Below, piece by piece: positions 12,010-23,300 of a stretch of 64,000 nucleotides of DNA (the first letter of the stretch is position 1; every line of letters starts with the position of its first letter). The notes under the pieces were generated by a model, which worked only from the letters and a program-made list of their open reading frames with translations, had not been told where the DNA came from and searched no databases. Source of the DNA: Congeria kusceri (Eukaryota; Mollusca; Bivalvia; Myida; Dreissenidae); contig CM051036.1 in NCBI GenBank assembly GCA_027627225.1, positions 39,200,426 through 39,264,425 on the forward strand. Reading direction: 5' to 3'. Made by a program: the position numbers and the translations under genes.

Positions 12010-12570
12010 TTAACTAATAACACGTAAGGTGATTGCATTGTCGGTTGGTCGCCGCGAACAGTGTACATATTTTTTCATCTGAGCGCCAAGTTGTTTGTTT
12101 CTTGCTTCATATACCAACCAATTCAGGGCGCTGTTCAATAGATCCAAAACTAGTGACCATTCTTGGACTTGTTGAATGGCGACGCTTGTCTTGAAGGACA
12201 TGACGATGGATACGGTAAAGTATGGCAACCAGCAGACGGCAAACACTGCCTGCACAATGGCCATCGTCTTCACTTTGTACAGTTCCCGAAGATTCCGGCG
12301 GTGCGTGTAGGCGAAATTCTCGTCGTGGATTTGAATGGCCTTAGCTATTGCTATTCTAACAACAATTATATATAGTACAAAAGGAATCCCCAACCCTATG
12401 CAGAAATTAGTATTAATCACTTAAAAAAAAATCGGCGTTAGAACATCATGCTGTCTACAAATGGCGCGTTATAATCAATACTGCGACATAAACCCATCCT
12501 AATACAATTAATATAATTGTTTGTTTGATGCTGAAATGTTTGCCGTGCGACATTGAGAAGCAGACGGCAG
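12010..12570 (-). pseudogene. truncated GPCR pseudogene (paralogue of 4864-5898)
   Basis: The last 136 residues (TM5 to C-tail) are still open at 12010-12420 and match residues 209-344 of the intact receptor closely. Just upstream, the codons for I-F-Q-K are replaced by an expanded T run (minus strand) that shifts the frame and gives a stop. The similarity continues to about the TM3/ICL2 region and then breaks at 12570, where sequence upstream of the intact gene's start follows directly. TM1-TM3 and the start codon are gone. The open part keeps Pro at the TM5 site (GIPF) and NWLVY in TM7, both closer to the family consensus than the intact gene. Confidence 0.87.
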
Positions 12571-12822
12571 CCGTTGACACTGAAAATACTGACGGATTAC
12601 CCTTGGTGATTATGTACAGATCCTGAATTGTTATTAAAATTTATAGTGCACTGCAAAATCCATGCGGAAAACGGGTCTTTGGCAGGAACATACCCTGAAA
12701 TGGCAATCTAACAATGTTACATTCCAAAATCTTTGTAAAAACATGACGAATTAAAAAACGGGAATGTACAATAACGGCTTATTAATATATATAACGCGAG
12801 CTTAGCCTATTTAATGACAACA

Positions 12823-12930
12823 TAAATTTCTGCTGTTCAGTCGAATACTACAATACATAAATTTCTGCTGTTCAGTCGAATACTACAATACATAAATTTC
12901 TGCTGTTCAGTCGAATACTACAATACATAC
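12823..12930. repeat. 35-bp tandem repeat, three copies
   Basis: The unit 'cataaatttctgctgttcag' plus 'tcgaatactacaata' occurs three times almost identically. The left duplication copy has only a single diverged counterpart near 6460-6500, so the expansion is specific to the right copy. Confidence 0.9.
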
Positions 12931-13834
12931 ACGTTAGGTAAGGACAAACATTTCTGTTTTATTTATCCAACATTTAAGTGTTTTATATATTATTTTAATG
13001 TTTTGCTAGATAACTTCAATTTATTTTGCTGTTTTAAAGTTCTAAATAATAATGCTAGATGCTTGAACAATCGTATGTACACGAATCAAGGTACAGAAGA
13101 CAAATATTGTATTTGCTTACATATTTTTGATGAAGTATTAATCCTTACGAAATCTGAGATTTTAAGAACCCTGCCAATACATCTTCCAATATTAAATGCG
13201 ATACCACTGATAACTGGATTTGCATGGCGACTTATGTTTTAGTACACATTTTTATATTGACGTATGAAGACGAATCCACAGTCGTGTTCGGGTAGTGATT
13301 ATGTCGTGACGTAGTCGTCTGGAAATATTTAAATTGTTTCTCTCTGTATGGCTAATAACTAGCTCGCTAATAAATTACATTTTAAACCTATTGTGGCGTT
13401 CCTGGAAACATATAAATGCTATCGGTTATCGATTGGTATACAACGCTGTACTCATCAATGTCAATGGTGTTTTGGTCATGCATTACAAATCCTGAATATC
13501 CTACAAACTAATTTTGATTAATTTGCTTTGAGATTCGGATTCAATATTCATTTAAGTCGGACTAGTTACAAAACAAAGAAAATCAGCAATATATAGCCAT
13601 CGACCGACGTCAAAAACATAACAAACATACAAGTAATACTAGTACGTAATAAAAACAACACCTGAGAAATAAATAGTACAATTCAACAGTTAATAAAATC
13701 ACAACATTATAATATAAAATAACCTGAAGGACTTCGATCAACCATTTCTTTTATTATAATTATGTAGACAGGTTACATTAAAAGCTAACGAGTTAAAAAG
13801 CGAATGTATGCAAAACAAAAAGCATAGTTAACTC

Positions 13835-14640
13835 TGATAACATTGTCTGTCAAGAAGCTCTCTGGGAGATCATTCCTGAGGTTTGCTGCACTGAAGTGGA
13901 AAGAACTGATTCTATATTGCGTGCCTCTTTAAATATCTTTGGAATAATGTCAGTATTAGAATTCTTGAAGAAGTTAGAATATTATTTTACTTTCAATATC
14001 AATATTTTATTGTAATATCATGTAAATAAGTCGGTGTATTGGTATTCAATATTTTTATTATTCTAAAGCTATAGATCTAGATCTAGGACGCACTTTTAAC
14101 GAATGGAGTGTTAATATGTGCAAAAGTCCACGATAAGAAGACGTGTAGTATGGTTATTATATTTGAAATATGAGTATAAAATTTAGTTTAAAGTATATGT
14201 CTTGGATCCAATAAATAAAGCTTGTAATTTATCAAGATTTGCTTTCATCTCATTATATGAGAAGTGTTGATTTAATAATGGCTATACATTTATTTGTATG
14301 TGAGAATGGTAAAGTGTTATCATCTGCATACTTGTAGAAATTACTATCTTTAACTAAACGAAATATGTCATTATACAGGACTGGACCTAATTTAGAACGT
14401 GTGGTACACCTTAAAGAATTTTTTTTTAAATGACCTTTCCACGGATTGTAATTGAACACATTGTTTCCTGTTGGATATATATTTGTCAATGAGTTTGAGG
14501 GCTTTAGCGGTGACACCATACGCTTCAAGATTTTGCAGTAACATGTATCATGAGGCAATCTGTCAAATGCTTTGGACAGGTCCACCAGGACTGTTGCTAA
14601 GTGCTGGTTTCTGAATTTCCAAAGAGAGATCTTTTTTTCT
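13835..14640 (-). mobile_element. decayed non-LTR retrotransposon, reverse transcriptase fragment B
   Basis: The minus strand reads 'TVLVDLSKAFDRLPHD', 'RSKLGPVLYNDIF' and 'NFYKYADDNTLPFSH' (the YADD catalytic box), then 'LQALFIGSKTY'. These are the palm motifs of a LINE reverse transcriptase in correct order. The G-P motif before 'VLYND' is degenerate, and downstream sequence has frequent stops. The piece near 13835-13930 resembles the RT C-terminal end. It is a dead 5'-truncated copy, different from fragment A. Confidence 0.8.
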
Positions 14641-14644
14641 TTTT

Positions 14645-16530
14645 TCTTCTACTTGGTACAATTCTTTGTCGACTACAGAAAAGTAAGTATTTGAGACTTA
14701 ATTAAGCACCACCACTTGCGCTCTCGTTAGCGGTTGCCCAGGCGCACGCGCTATAGTTGAATGAAAGACAAGTCTACACATTGGTCGGATATCATATTTA
14801 TTTTAAAGACCAAACATAAAGTTTAAAGGAGATTAAATATGGCTTTCTACATTAAAACGAACTATGAATATATTTAATTGAAACACATTTACATAATTAC
14901 ATTAAAATATATTATTTACTATCCATTTGTTTACTTGAAACAAAATAGCATATAACGCATTACATACAAACAAAACAAATAAAACAAAAAATCAATACAT
15001 GATTAGTTGGATAACAATGTACAGAAAAATTTGTACAAAGTCCAAATGACTGAGTAAAACTTAGGTTTCTGAAGATACTATATTTACATAATACATACAT
15101 GTTTATTTATCTGCTTAATTCGAAACACATAATAAAACAACTTTTTGTAATTTAAATAAAACATATGTACACTTACTACACTTTAATATAGCAACATATT
15201 TATAATACATAATAAATCGACATAATTATATAAAAATGACAAATGATGGCCAAATATTTGTTGTTGTTGTTTTTAAACTCGTTGATGCCTTTCTTATGTA
15301 GGACAAATTTCTATATTAGCTTTAGACTGCCAGTAACCAAAATAGTCAAAGCCTATTAAAAGTTCTGAAATTATTTGATAATCAGGCATACTTTCACATT
15401 TTCTGTGAAACGTATTTTAAAATGACAGGTTATTTTGGCAAAATCGAAATATCTGGCCGCTTACTGTTATTTCTTTGCGACAAAATTTAAGTTTTATATA
15501 CATTATATTGAAAATCCTTAAACAAAATATGCAATCATAGTTTTATATATATTTCAATTTGCATGCTAATGGTAGATACACATTGGAAAGTATCTATAAT
15601 AGAACTATGCACATTAACAACAATCTTTGAATCTCATGCAACAATAAAACATATCCATAAAGGTACATTGTACCTCTATGCTTTTCAGACTTGTTTGGTA
15701 AAATTTCTGTACCATTTCCATTTTTGATTGACTGTAAATCAAGCTTCAAATTCCATGTATATAATCGTACATATAGCATTGAAAATAAATACGTAAAACA
15801 AATAGGTCAGATTGCGACGTCTAGTTCTCAAAATGGACATCGTTCCAACAGTTACTTAGTTGCTTTAATGTCAAGGCATCTATAGTTTGCAGTTTGTTGT
15901 TGTTGTTTTCACAAAATATTTATAAATATTCTGAAAACTAGAATGACAAAAATATTATTTAACTGCTAACACATTTTAATAGAAACTTTGCGATACAACA
16001 AAATAGTATTAACTGCAAAGAGTGTTGCGAAATTCAACAATGCAGTCATTTGATATGGTTATCAAACGCGTTCGATAAGGCTGCTGTTTTCATGTTGTCT
16101 TGTTTCGTATTTGTCAAACATGGTTTATTCATGTTTGTGTTTGAGTAAATAGACAGAATTAACGTCTTCTCGAGGCGTTTGCTACGTCAGGGACCACTTC
16201 AAGAGAAACCTGGTTTTCGGCGCGTGATGGATTCAATTGCTTCAACACTAACGTTTCAAGTTTGAGTGCCAAGTTGGATTATCGGTCTGCCATATTTCTA
16301 GCTGTAAATTCAACAGCTGCGTAACTTATTAAACTACACCATTGAATATGGACGAGTTCATTTCACAACGAAAGCATGTAATTGATATAGCCAAAGTCCG
16401 CTAAGCATCCAACTTGGTTTAACTTGGTGTTAAGCTACTATAAAATTGTAGAATTATACTCTATCTAAAGATAAATTTGAATGAAAATAGTTGGACAAAC
16501 AATTGTTTGTTGTTTTTTTTTTAAAGTTTT
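14645..16530. other. gene-free AT-rich DNA, probably including the TRIM gene 3' UTR
   Basis: No coding exon is seen. For the minus-strand gene ending at 16531, a possible poly(A) signal (tttatt on the plus strand) lies at about 16124-16129, giving a ~400-nt 3' UTR if used. Confidence 0.4.
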
Positions 16531-18762
16531 CTACTGCAATGTGAAAACCTTGATCGTATCACAATTGTCACACGTGACCAGGATGGTCCCGTTGCTCTCG
16601 TTGAACTTCACAGACCAGGGGTCCCACAGCTCCTCTTTGTCGATCAGACACCGGAAGTCGATCCCGTGCATCGTGATCTGGTGAACGGTATTCGACATGT
16701 ACCCGCAGACGTACAAGTTCCCTTCATTGTCAATGTCAATACCGCGCGCGTTAAGAAGCGATTTGTCCTGATAGACTGACGTCACGTTACCATGGCGATC
16801 CATGCAGACGATTCTGTCCTTGTCCGAGACGTAAATTAGTTTGCCAGTAGGTGTCACTGTAAGATAATACGGGTCCGAAAGGATTCTCCGCCCACTACGG
16901 TCCGTGTCAATCGTCTGCTTTACTCTTCCGGTTAAGCTGACAACCTGAACGGCGGGTCCTATCAGGTAGTCGTTGCAAACGACAATCAGCTCCTGGTTTC
17001 TGCAGACGATGCCGTAGCAGTCCATGTCCATTTTAATGGCACGAGTCGTCTTCATTTGGTCCGTGACGGATATGAATTGAATTTTGCTTTCAAAAGGCAG
17101 AGATACTGCGATTTCTTTCGGACCTGTGACTTCCACATCCCATGGTCCCGAGGACAAGCGGAGTTGCGAGCCGCGGTAGAGTTTCGAATCAAACATCTTC
17201 ACGTTGTGGTTATCATAGTCAGCCATCACGATTCTCCCGTCTGCAAGGAACACCGCTCCTTTCAGACCGCACACGTTGGAATCCTCCGGAAGGCGCACAT
17301 TGAATTGCCCGGCAAGAACCGCCTTCCTGTCTCGGAGTGCCGTTGTGCCGGGCTGAAGCTCGTTTCTTCGCTTGACCGGAGACGCTTGTGCAAGAATGTC
17401 TGATTTGGCGGCTTTTGACGGACCTTGTGTAGGAACAGGCATTGATGCTATACTTGCGAGAGAGCCTCGTCTTGACTGATTCGCCTGGTTTAAAGCCATG
17501 ACGTCAGCCTTTGGTTGTGGCGGGACCAGTCCCTGTTCGATAAGACCGTTTCTGCCGATTGTACGTGGCGTGGTTGGAGCGAAGTCACGTGGTTTGCCGC
17601 CTGTATAATTAACGGGCTCGGACACTGCCCCACGCGGAGAAATCATTGGCAGCGCTCCTTGCTGGTACATCTGGCGCTCATAGTAGGTAGGTTCGAGACC
17701 TCCGGTACTTGCGCGGCCTAGGTTCGGCCGATTGATCTCCGCCAGTCTCGGACTCGGGGGCATGCTGCGGGTCTGGAAATGGTTTTCGTATTCGTGGCGT
17801 CTGGGAGATTGCGGGACGCTCATCATTCCACCATTGTAGTCTGTCATGGACATTCTGTCGGATATACCTCTAAAACTGGCGCTCCGAAAGTCCGGTACAG
17901 AGCCGGACATCCTTGAACTCTGCCGTGATAAGCCATCTTGTTGCGGGGTCTGGTACCTAGAAATACTACCGTAATCTGAGCCCGGTCTATCGCGGCGGAC
18001 ATCGTTGACCGGTTGACCATTCATGTGGTCAACAAACCCATTTTGCGGTTGAAACGTGTTCTTTAGCCTCTGGTTCTGTCGGGTGCTGTTAGAGGTGATA
18101 GTGCGTCCATCAAACAGTTCCAGACTCTTTGCGAGTCTCTCGAGCGTCGGGTCGGGCTTAAACTCCAATTGGACGTTCTGGATGCTTCCCATGGTGTTGT
18201 TCAGCATGTTCATATATTTGTTGCGATCAGCGAGGCTTCGTCTGCCGGCGACGAACATTTGCTGCGTTGTCGCATGCGAGGCAGCCGCGTCGAGGATCTG
18301 AATAGAGCTGTCGATCTGGGACAGAATCTCTTTGGAGCTCTGTGAATCATTCCCCATGTCCTTAGTTACCCCTTGAATCACGTTCTCCATCTCGAGCTCG
18401 CTGGAACTGTCCAGTTTGTCGAGCAGAGCCATGATGCGGTTTCGGTACTGGTCCCTGCGCTCACGGATCTCGTTCCGCTGCTGCTCAAGGTTAGACAGGA
18501 TCTCCCCGGTGTCTTTGTGAATATCCTCGAAGTTTCTGCGAATGTCCCGCAGCTCAACTGCCGCGTCTGCTACTGCTTTCCGATCGGTCGGCTCGTCAGT
18601 GATGTCCTTGATGAACATCACGCGATCGCAGCGTCTGTGGTCGGTGTTCACGCATGCGCCGCACGCCATGACGTCATGGTCGCCGCAGTAGTACTCGAGA
18701 TCTTTGTCAGTGTGGGTCATGCACATCATCAAAAGTGGCAGTCGGTCGATGGCACCGGTGTC
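16531..18762 (-). CDS. TRIM-like gene, exon 3 (B-box2, coiled coil, linker, propeller, stop)
   Basis: The acceptor 'ataattcag' precedes GACACC at 18762. The exon is 2232 nt and encodes residues 157-899 plus the stop. An ATG farther upstream at 18867 lies in intron sequence, so the longer single-frame reading should not be used as the protein start. Confidence 0.88.
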   Translation of the reverse strand, partial: DTGAIDRLPLLMMCMTHTDKDLEYYCGDHDVMACGACVNTDHRRCDRVMFIKDITDEPTDRKAVADAAVELRDIRRNFEDIHKDTGEILSNLEQQRNEIRERRDQYRNRIMALLDKLDSSSELEMENVIQGVTKDMGNDSQSSKEILSQIDSSIQILDAAASHATTQQMFVAGRRSLADRNKYMNMLNNTMGSIQNVQLEFKPDPTLERLAKSLELFDGRTITSNSTRQNQRLKNTFQPQNGFVDHMNGQPVNDVRRDRPGSDYGSISRYQTPQQDGLSRQSSRMSGSVPDFRSASFRGISDRMSMTDYNGGMMSVPQSPRRHEYENHFQTRSMPPSPRLAEINRPNLGRASTGGLEPTYYERQMYQQGALPMISPRGAVSEPVNYTGGKPRDFAPTTPRTIGRNGLIEQGLVPPQPKADVMALNQANQSRRGSLASIASMPVPTQGPSKAAKSDILAQASPVKRRNELQPGTTALRDRKAVLAGQFNVRLPEDSNVCGLKGAVFLADGRIVMADYDNHNVKMFDSKLYRGSQLRLSSGPWDVEVTGPKEIAVSLPFESKIQFISVTDQMKTTRAIKMDMDCYGIVCRNQELIVVCNDYLIGPAVQVVSLTGRVKQTIDTDRSGRRILSDPYYLTVTPTGKLIYVSDKDRIVCMDRHGNVTSVYQDKSLLNARGIDIDNEGNLYVCGYMSNTVHQITMHGIDFRCLIDKEELWDPWSVKFNESNGTILVTCDNCDTIKVFTLQ

Positions 18763-21531
18763 CTGAATTATATAAATCATAATTCGTATTATTGATCTCA
18801 AACACAGGCATTTTGGCGCGTTGCTATGATAATAATTAGTAAAAACATCATTTTCAATGACAAACAATCAAGAAATGATGAAAATACTATTGGACGGTGG
18901 AAAAATAATTTTTCAGAAATATTTTGTTTTATCATTTCTTGATTATTTTTGATTAGATATTATGTTTAACTAATTATCATCATAGCAACGCGCCAAAATA
19001 ATTGAAAAAAAATCAAACTTAGGGCATACCGATATCCATTTTGCAATATATTAATATTTGATAACTAAATAATAAACGAGAATATATTGAAAATAAACAT
19101 ATTTAATTGTTCCTTTTTCGTTTGCTGTACACCCGGTACTACGATGTAATTCGCCCCATAACCAGCAACAGCTGGGAATAATACTCAATCTTCGCTTTAA
19201 GTTAGTATGAAATACACGATATTGGCTATTATTGATAAAAATTATATTACGCGATGTAAAATATATCCTGCAAGCTAGGTACGTTTCTACAAACGTCAAT
19301 CTAAATTTTTATAGATTTATTCAATCATAACACCTGTTTAACTGTTAACCTAGTCTCTACAAAAGAGCATGCCTTGTGATTGAATCTCGATTTATGAAAA
19401 TAAATCATTTAACAATAGCTAGACATGAACTTCAGATGTAAGTGGTAAAATTTGTTAAGGTCAATACTAGGCTACCATGTCACCGTCATTCTATAAATAG
19501 CGTTCGCGTCACAAACACACGAATACCTTTCTCTTAGGACGGATCACTTATTAATGATGTGCTTTTTCTCTACGTGCGCGGCGGTAAAGGTGCGCAATAT
19601 AGTCCCGAAAATACTAAATAAACATGTTTTAAACTCAAAGTTCTTCATAAATTTTAGCAAACGTGATCTGATGTCAAGGTATTAATGCTATATGCTGTGC
19701 AACCATTTAACACTTTACCAGGATATCATAATGAAAGTCTTGCGTTTTAGGGAACCTATTGAAAGTAGTATGATTACTCATAATACAAAGGTCACTTTTT
19801 GCCCGGTGTGTACATACAAAACTCACCCTGGGTATTTTGTCCCCCCGCATGATATGATGTGCCCGGATGGTCTTGAACTTGTTGTGCTCGGTGCAGCAAG
19901 ACTCACATAGCAGGTCGCTGCACTCCACACAGAACCCAGTGGCGCCGCTGGTCTTGTTCTCGAACTTGCCTGCAAAACAAGACCAACTGGATTATAGTCG
20001 ATAGGGTCAGTCTTTATAGTCTAAATTTAATCTAGTCTATATCGTGTCTATTGTTTACATTATCGGTAATAAAATATATATACCTGCAGCTTGTCTGCAA
20101 AGTTGTCACATCAGATTATCAGAATTAAACAAGGATATCAGTAAAACTGATGGATGCTCCCCAATGCGCTTTGTCAAGCAATATAAATGCAATGAAAAGG
20201 GAAAAGCTATTAAAATGACTAAAAATCTATAGAAATGCAGGACCAAATCTTACCAGTAGTTGCTGAGAAATATCCCAGACAATAATAGTGCACTATGAAC
20301 TAATTTATGAAATCTTCAAAGTCCAATAACTTCGAGGAAAATCATTTAAGTGGAACATCATGTTAATATGCCCACCTCCTCTTGGTACTGAAGCTTCCCG
20401 TAAAGTTTAATTGAAATCTGGCACGTAGTTGCTGAGAAATAGCCTGGACAGGAATTGCGCACTATATACTATACTTCAGAAATCTTCAAAGTCCCATAAA
20501 TCTGAGAAAAATCATTGAAGCGGAACGTCCTGGTAGTGTGCACACCTCCTCTTGGTAATGAAGCTTCCCATAAAGTTTCGTTGAATTCCGGCCAGTAGTT
20601 GCTGAGAAATAGCCCGGACAAGAAAGTGGGACGGATGGACGGACGGACGGACCGGAGGACGGAAGGACGGACTGACAAAGCGGCGACTACATGCTCCCCC
20701 GAATTTTTTCGGGGAGCATTATAAACTATAAAATGTCACACAGTCGAACGCTATATATAGACGTATACATACTTCTTAAATGTGTAAATTATATATTTTG
20801 TGTTTATACTTGTGTTCACAAGGGCAGAATGCTTCGTGCACGTTTTGAATTCAAATTGTACCCGAGCAGGCATGATATAAACAGACCCAAGACAAGAAAA
20901 AATATATACTTAGCGTATATAGCTAAGCAAAAATAAGCATATTTACAGGCGTACTTCACCATGAAAAATATGACAAAAATCAGTGTGTGCGTCGCTTTTA
21001 CACACATACATGATAATTAAATCACATTTGTACACACATGCATAATTATGAAATCAAATACGAAATTGTCAAATAAAATGGTTTGTTTTATATAAATGTA
21101 AACAGCAACAACAACAACAAAACAGAAGATTTATAAGAAAAAACAATTACATTAATTTGTATTATGTTTTAACAAGACTTTCTTTGCATAATTATATAAA
21201 GCTTACACGGTGCGCATTCCCCGTACTCGGACGGCTTTGACTTGTTACAAACCGGACACTTGACGTCCACGGGCAGCGGCGTAGGAGCGGTAGACTTCCG
21301 GCCTCCGCGCGTCGACATCTTGGATGCGCGTCCATCTTTCGATGCAGTGCCGGGAGGAGCATCTGGGTTAGCCGCCTTCAGGCAGGCGGGGCAGAGGGCG
21401 TGGCTACACTCCAGCAGCCGGAGATTCTTGTCGGGTTTCTCACACTGAGAACATTTCTCCGGCTTCTTTGGACCACCGGATTTTCCCCTTGTACTTGCTC
21501 GACTACTGGACCGCACCGAACGCGTCGGCAT
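16531..21531 (-). CDS. TRIM-like protein: RING-like, two B-boxes, coiled coil, C-terminal beta-propeller (3 exons)
   Basis: The exons are 21531-21207, 19969-19827 and 18762-16531; they join in frame with GT-AG borders to give 899 residues. A RING-like finger uses C27/C30, C42/H44, C47/C50 and C92/C95, with ~41 residues between the third and fourth pairs. A B-box1-like finger follows (about 106-147) and then B-box2 (C170, H173, C182, H185, C190, C193, H198, C201). Next come a predicted coiled coil (about 210-330) and a Ser/Pro/Arg-rich linker (about 370-630). The end (about 635-899) is a six-bladed-type propeller resembling the NHL/TRIM2-3-56 group. Such proteins are usually cytoplasmic E3 ligases or scaffolds; ligase activity is inferred only from the RING. 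Its paralogue is at 29250-31232. Confidence 0.87.
18811..18998. mobile_element. 188-bp hairpin MITE in TRIM intron 2
   Basis: The left end 'ttttggcgcgttgctatgat' and following 'aataattagt' are mirrored by 'actaattatcatcatagc' plus 'aacgcgccaaaa' at the right end. The inner words 'caagaaatgatga' and 'tcatttcttg' also pair. It lies 49 bp upstream of exon 3 in the transcript. Confidence 0.8.
19827..19969 (-). CDS. TRIM-like gene, exon 2 (B-box1-like zinc finger)
   Basis: It is 143 nt, flanked by acceptor 'ttgttttgcag' and donor GTGAGT. It encodes C122-x2-C125-x4-C130-x2-C133 followed by H137 and H146. The entering phase completes the Cys codon split after exon 1 (T|GC), and it ends on a whole codon before exon 3. 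Confidence 0.85.
20235..20725 (+). mobile_element. pearl-like/HINE element with ~169-bp core repeats, GGAC microsatellite and terminal hairpin
   Basis: 'gtagttgctgagaaat' recurs at 20257, 20425 and 20595 (spacing 168 and 170). The core is followed by a GGAC-rich microsatellite (20636-20680) and then a stem-loop (gctccccgaa/ttcggggagc type) at about 20693-20718. Core repeats, microsatellite and subterminal hairpin in this order are the hallmark of bivalve pearl-type elements, regarded as non-autonomous Helitrons. It lies in intron 1 of the TRIM gene. Confidence 0.75.
21207..21531 (-). CDS. TRIM-like gene, exon 1 (start codon, RING-like finger)
   Basis: The ATG is at 21531, preceded on the minus strand by an A/T run. 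The exon is 325 nt and ends CCGT|GTAAGC. The first ~25 residues are basic and Ser/Arg/Gly-rich. The RING-like Cys/His set is complete, but its last CPVC pair is displaced by a low-complexity insert (about residues 51-88). Confidence 0.82.
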
Positions 21532-22690
21532 TTTTTTTTTATAAAGTTGTACCTTATTTCAATTTGCCTATTTCAATTAAATAGTTACATAAGATAATTC
21601 ACAGGAAAATAGTTGATAAAAATTTCACATAGCATTTTTGTCATTACGTAAGCATGTCGTCATCTGGTGAATGCATATTTTCACTATTTTAAAGCGGCAA
21701 ACAGCTTGTTGTTTTTCCGTAATTGTGCGATTCACAACATATAAAATGTATCCGACTGAAAAATATCCGCCAATTAATTCAGTTTTAAGGCAATCTCAAA
21801 ATTGCGTATATTTAATTTCTTATAACTGAGCTGAATACGTTAATTGTGTCTTTAAAGAACAGAGATCTTTAAAAATCTGCCTGAAATTTCTATTTTTGTT
21901 CTATTTCAGTGATTTTGAATGCCGTTAACGAACATGACACTGTGGTATCCGCCGGCCTTTGTTTTAATGTCGTTAAGTGCTGTTGATATATGCGTCGTTT
22001 CAATGTAACAACTGGAGTGTATAGAAAATAATACGGCCAAAATTTTGTGAGGTTAAATACACACAGTAAATCATTCTGATTTCATATAAGCACTTGTAGT
22101 TGTTTTTTAATGTTTTGAATCGCAATGCTATGAGGTTAACATTTATTAACAAATGTATGTATTGTGATTAATTCTGGGCTAAGTGTGAGGTTCGGCATGC
22201 CTTTAAACCGACTTAAGCCCCCAATGCTTTGCATTGACCGTTCTAAGGCGGTGACCCCAGTTTTAATCACGTTTTATGTTATGTGTTGTGTTGTATGTAT
22301 TGGCTTGTGTTGTAAGGCAATTGGTCACTTGCCTCAAATAAAGGACCTGCGGGTTGTAATAAGGGTTTCTCTCCTGATAGTGTCTCTGGAGTTTCATTAT
22401 TCTTATAATGAATGGTCATTTGGTCCAATACTCATACTTATTTTTGTATTCGTAATTTCATCCAGGATCCGTGTTATTTATTTTTATATTATTATAATTT
22501 ATTATGTATATTTACGTCGAAAATTAAACATTACGTTAATTCCAAAGACGCATTGTTTATAAAGTTGTGGTCTGCTGCCGTCAGTATTCCAATAATATTG
22601 TGTAATCTAAACATTAAACAATGTGATGTGCTTGATCCATTTACCATGCATACCAAATGGGCTAGCATTTTAAGCATTTTATTAACAGGC
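21532..22690. other. gene-free DNA upstream of the TRIM-like gene
   Basis: I see no exon. It probably holds the promoter of the minus-strand TRIM gene, but I find no distinct core-promoter motif. Confidence 0.4.
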
Positions 22691-22707
22691 TATTCATGCA
22701 AATAAAA

Positions 22708-23300
22708 CTAGATGTGTCACAGACACGGATGCCCCCACGACACATGTTTTACTACATAATAAAAGTATGTCGTCAACACTAATTTTTGCCTCCACTAATG
22801 TATTTTCATATATATTATATTGTGGGAAAAATGAAAAAGGGCCATAATTCTTCCAAATTGATCGCAGCCAAAATTCCTTCCTTTACGATCACCTACACGT
22901 TATGGTTCTTCAGCTGTGAAAGTTTGAGCAAAATCCGCCGAGCAGTTAAAGAAGAGTTGAGTACTAAAATTTCGGTATATATTCTATAGTGGGCAAAAAT
23001 GACAAAGGGCCATAATTCTGCCCAAATTGGTCGCATCCAAAATTCCTTCCTTCACGATCGTCTACATGTTAAGGTTTTTCAGCTGTGAAAGTTTGAGCGC
23101 AATCCGCCAAGCAGTTAAAGAGGAGTTTTGCCCAAAAAATTTCGGGAAGTATATATACATGTATTCTATAATGGAAAACAATCACTAAGGGCCATAATTC
23201 GGCCAAAAGTTGTGACGGCCAAAATTCCTTCTGTCCTGAATAGCCACACACGGATAACAAATAAACATCTCCTGGAAAAAAAGAAGACATTAATCAACGG
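22708..23300 (+). mobile_element. pearl-like element with ~170-bp core repeats
   Basis: 'gggccataattc' recurs at 22839, 23007 and 23189. Each is followed by 'aattccttc...acgatc', 'cagctgtgaaagtttgagc' and 'gcagttaaaga'. It starts near 'gatgtgtcacagacacgga'. No frame is conserved. Confidence 0.65.

Larger units (their letters stand above)
11561..13520. repeat. segmental duplication, right copy (contains the GPCR pseudogene)
   Basis: Same-orientation counterpart of 3465-7105. It lacks the MITE and the palindromic element of the left copy and has a deletion of the receptor's 5' half at 12570/12571. It gained a 35-bp triplicated repeat at 12823-12930. Confidence 0.8.

Noticed and set aside
18763..18867. 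Upstream ATG at 18867 as start of the TRIM-like protein
   Set aside because: The 35 codons before 18762 are intronic (they include part of a MITE), and a good acceptor joins in frame to exons carrying the RING-like and B-box1 fingers.
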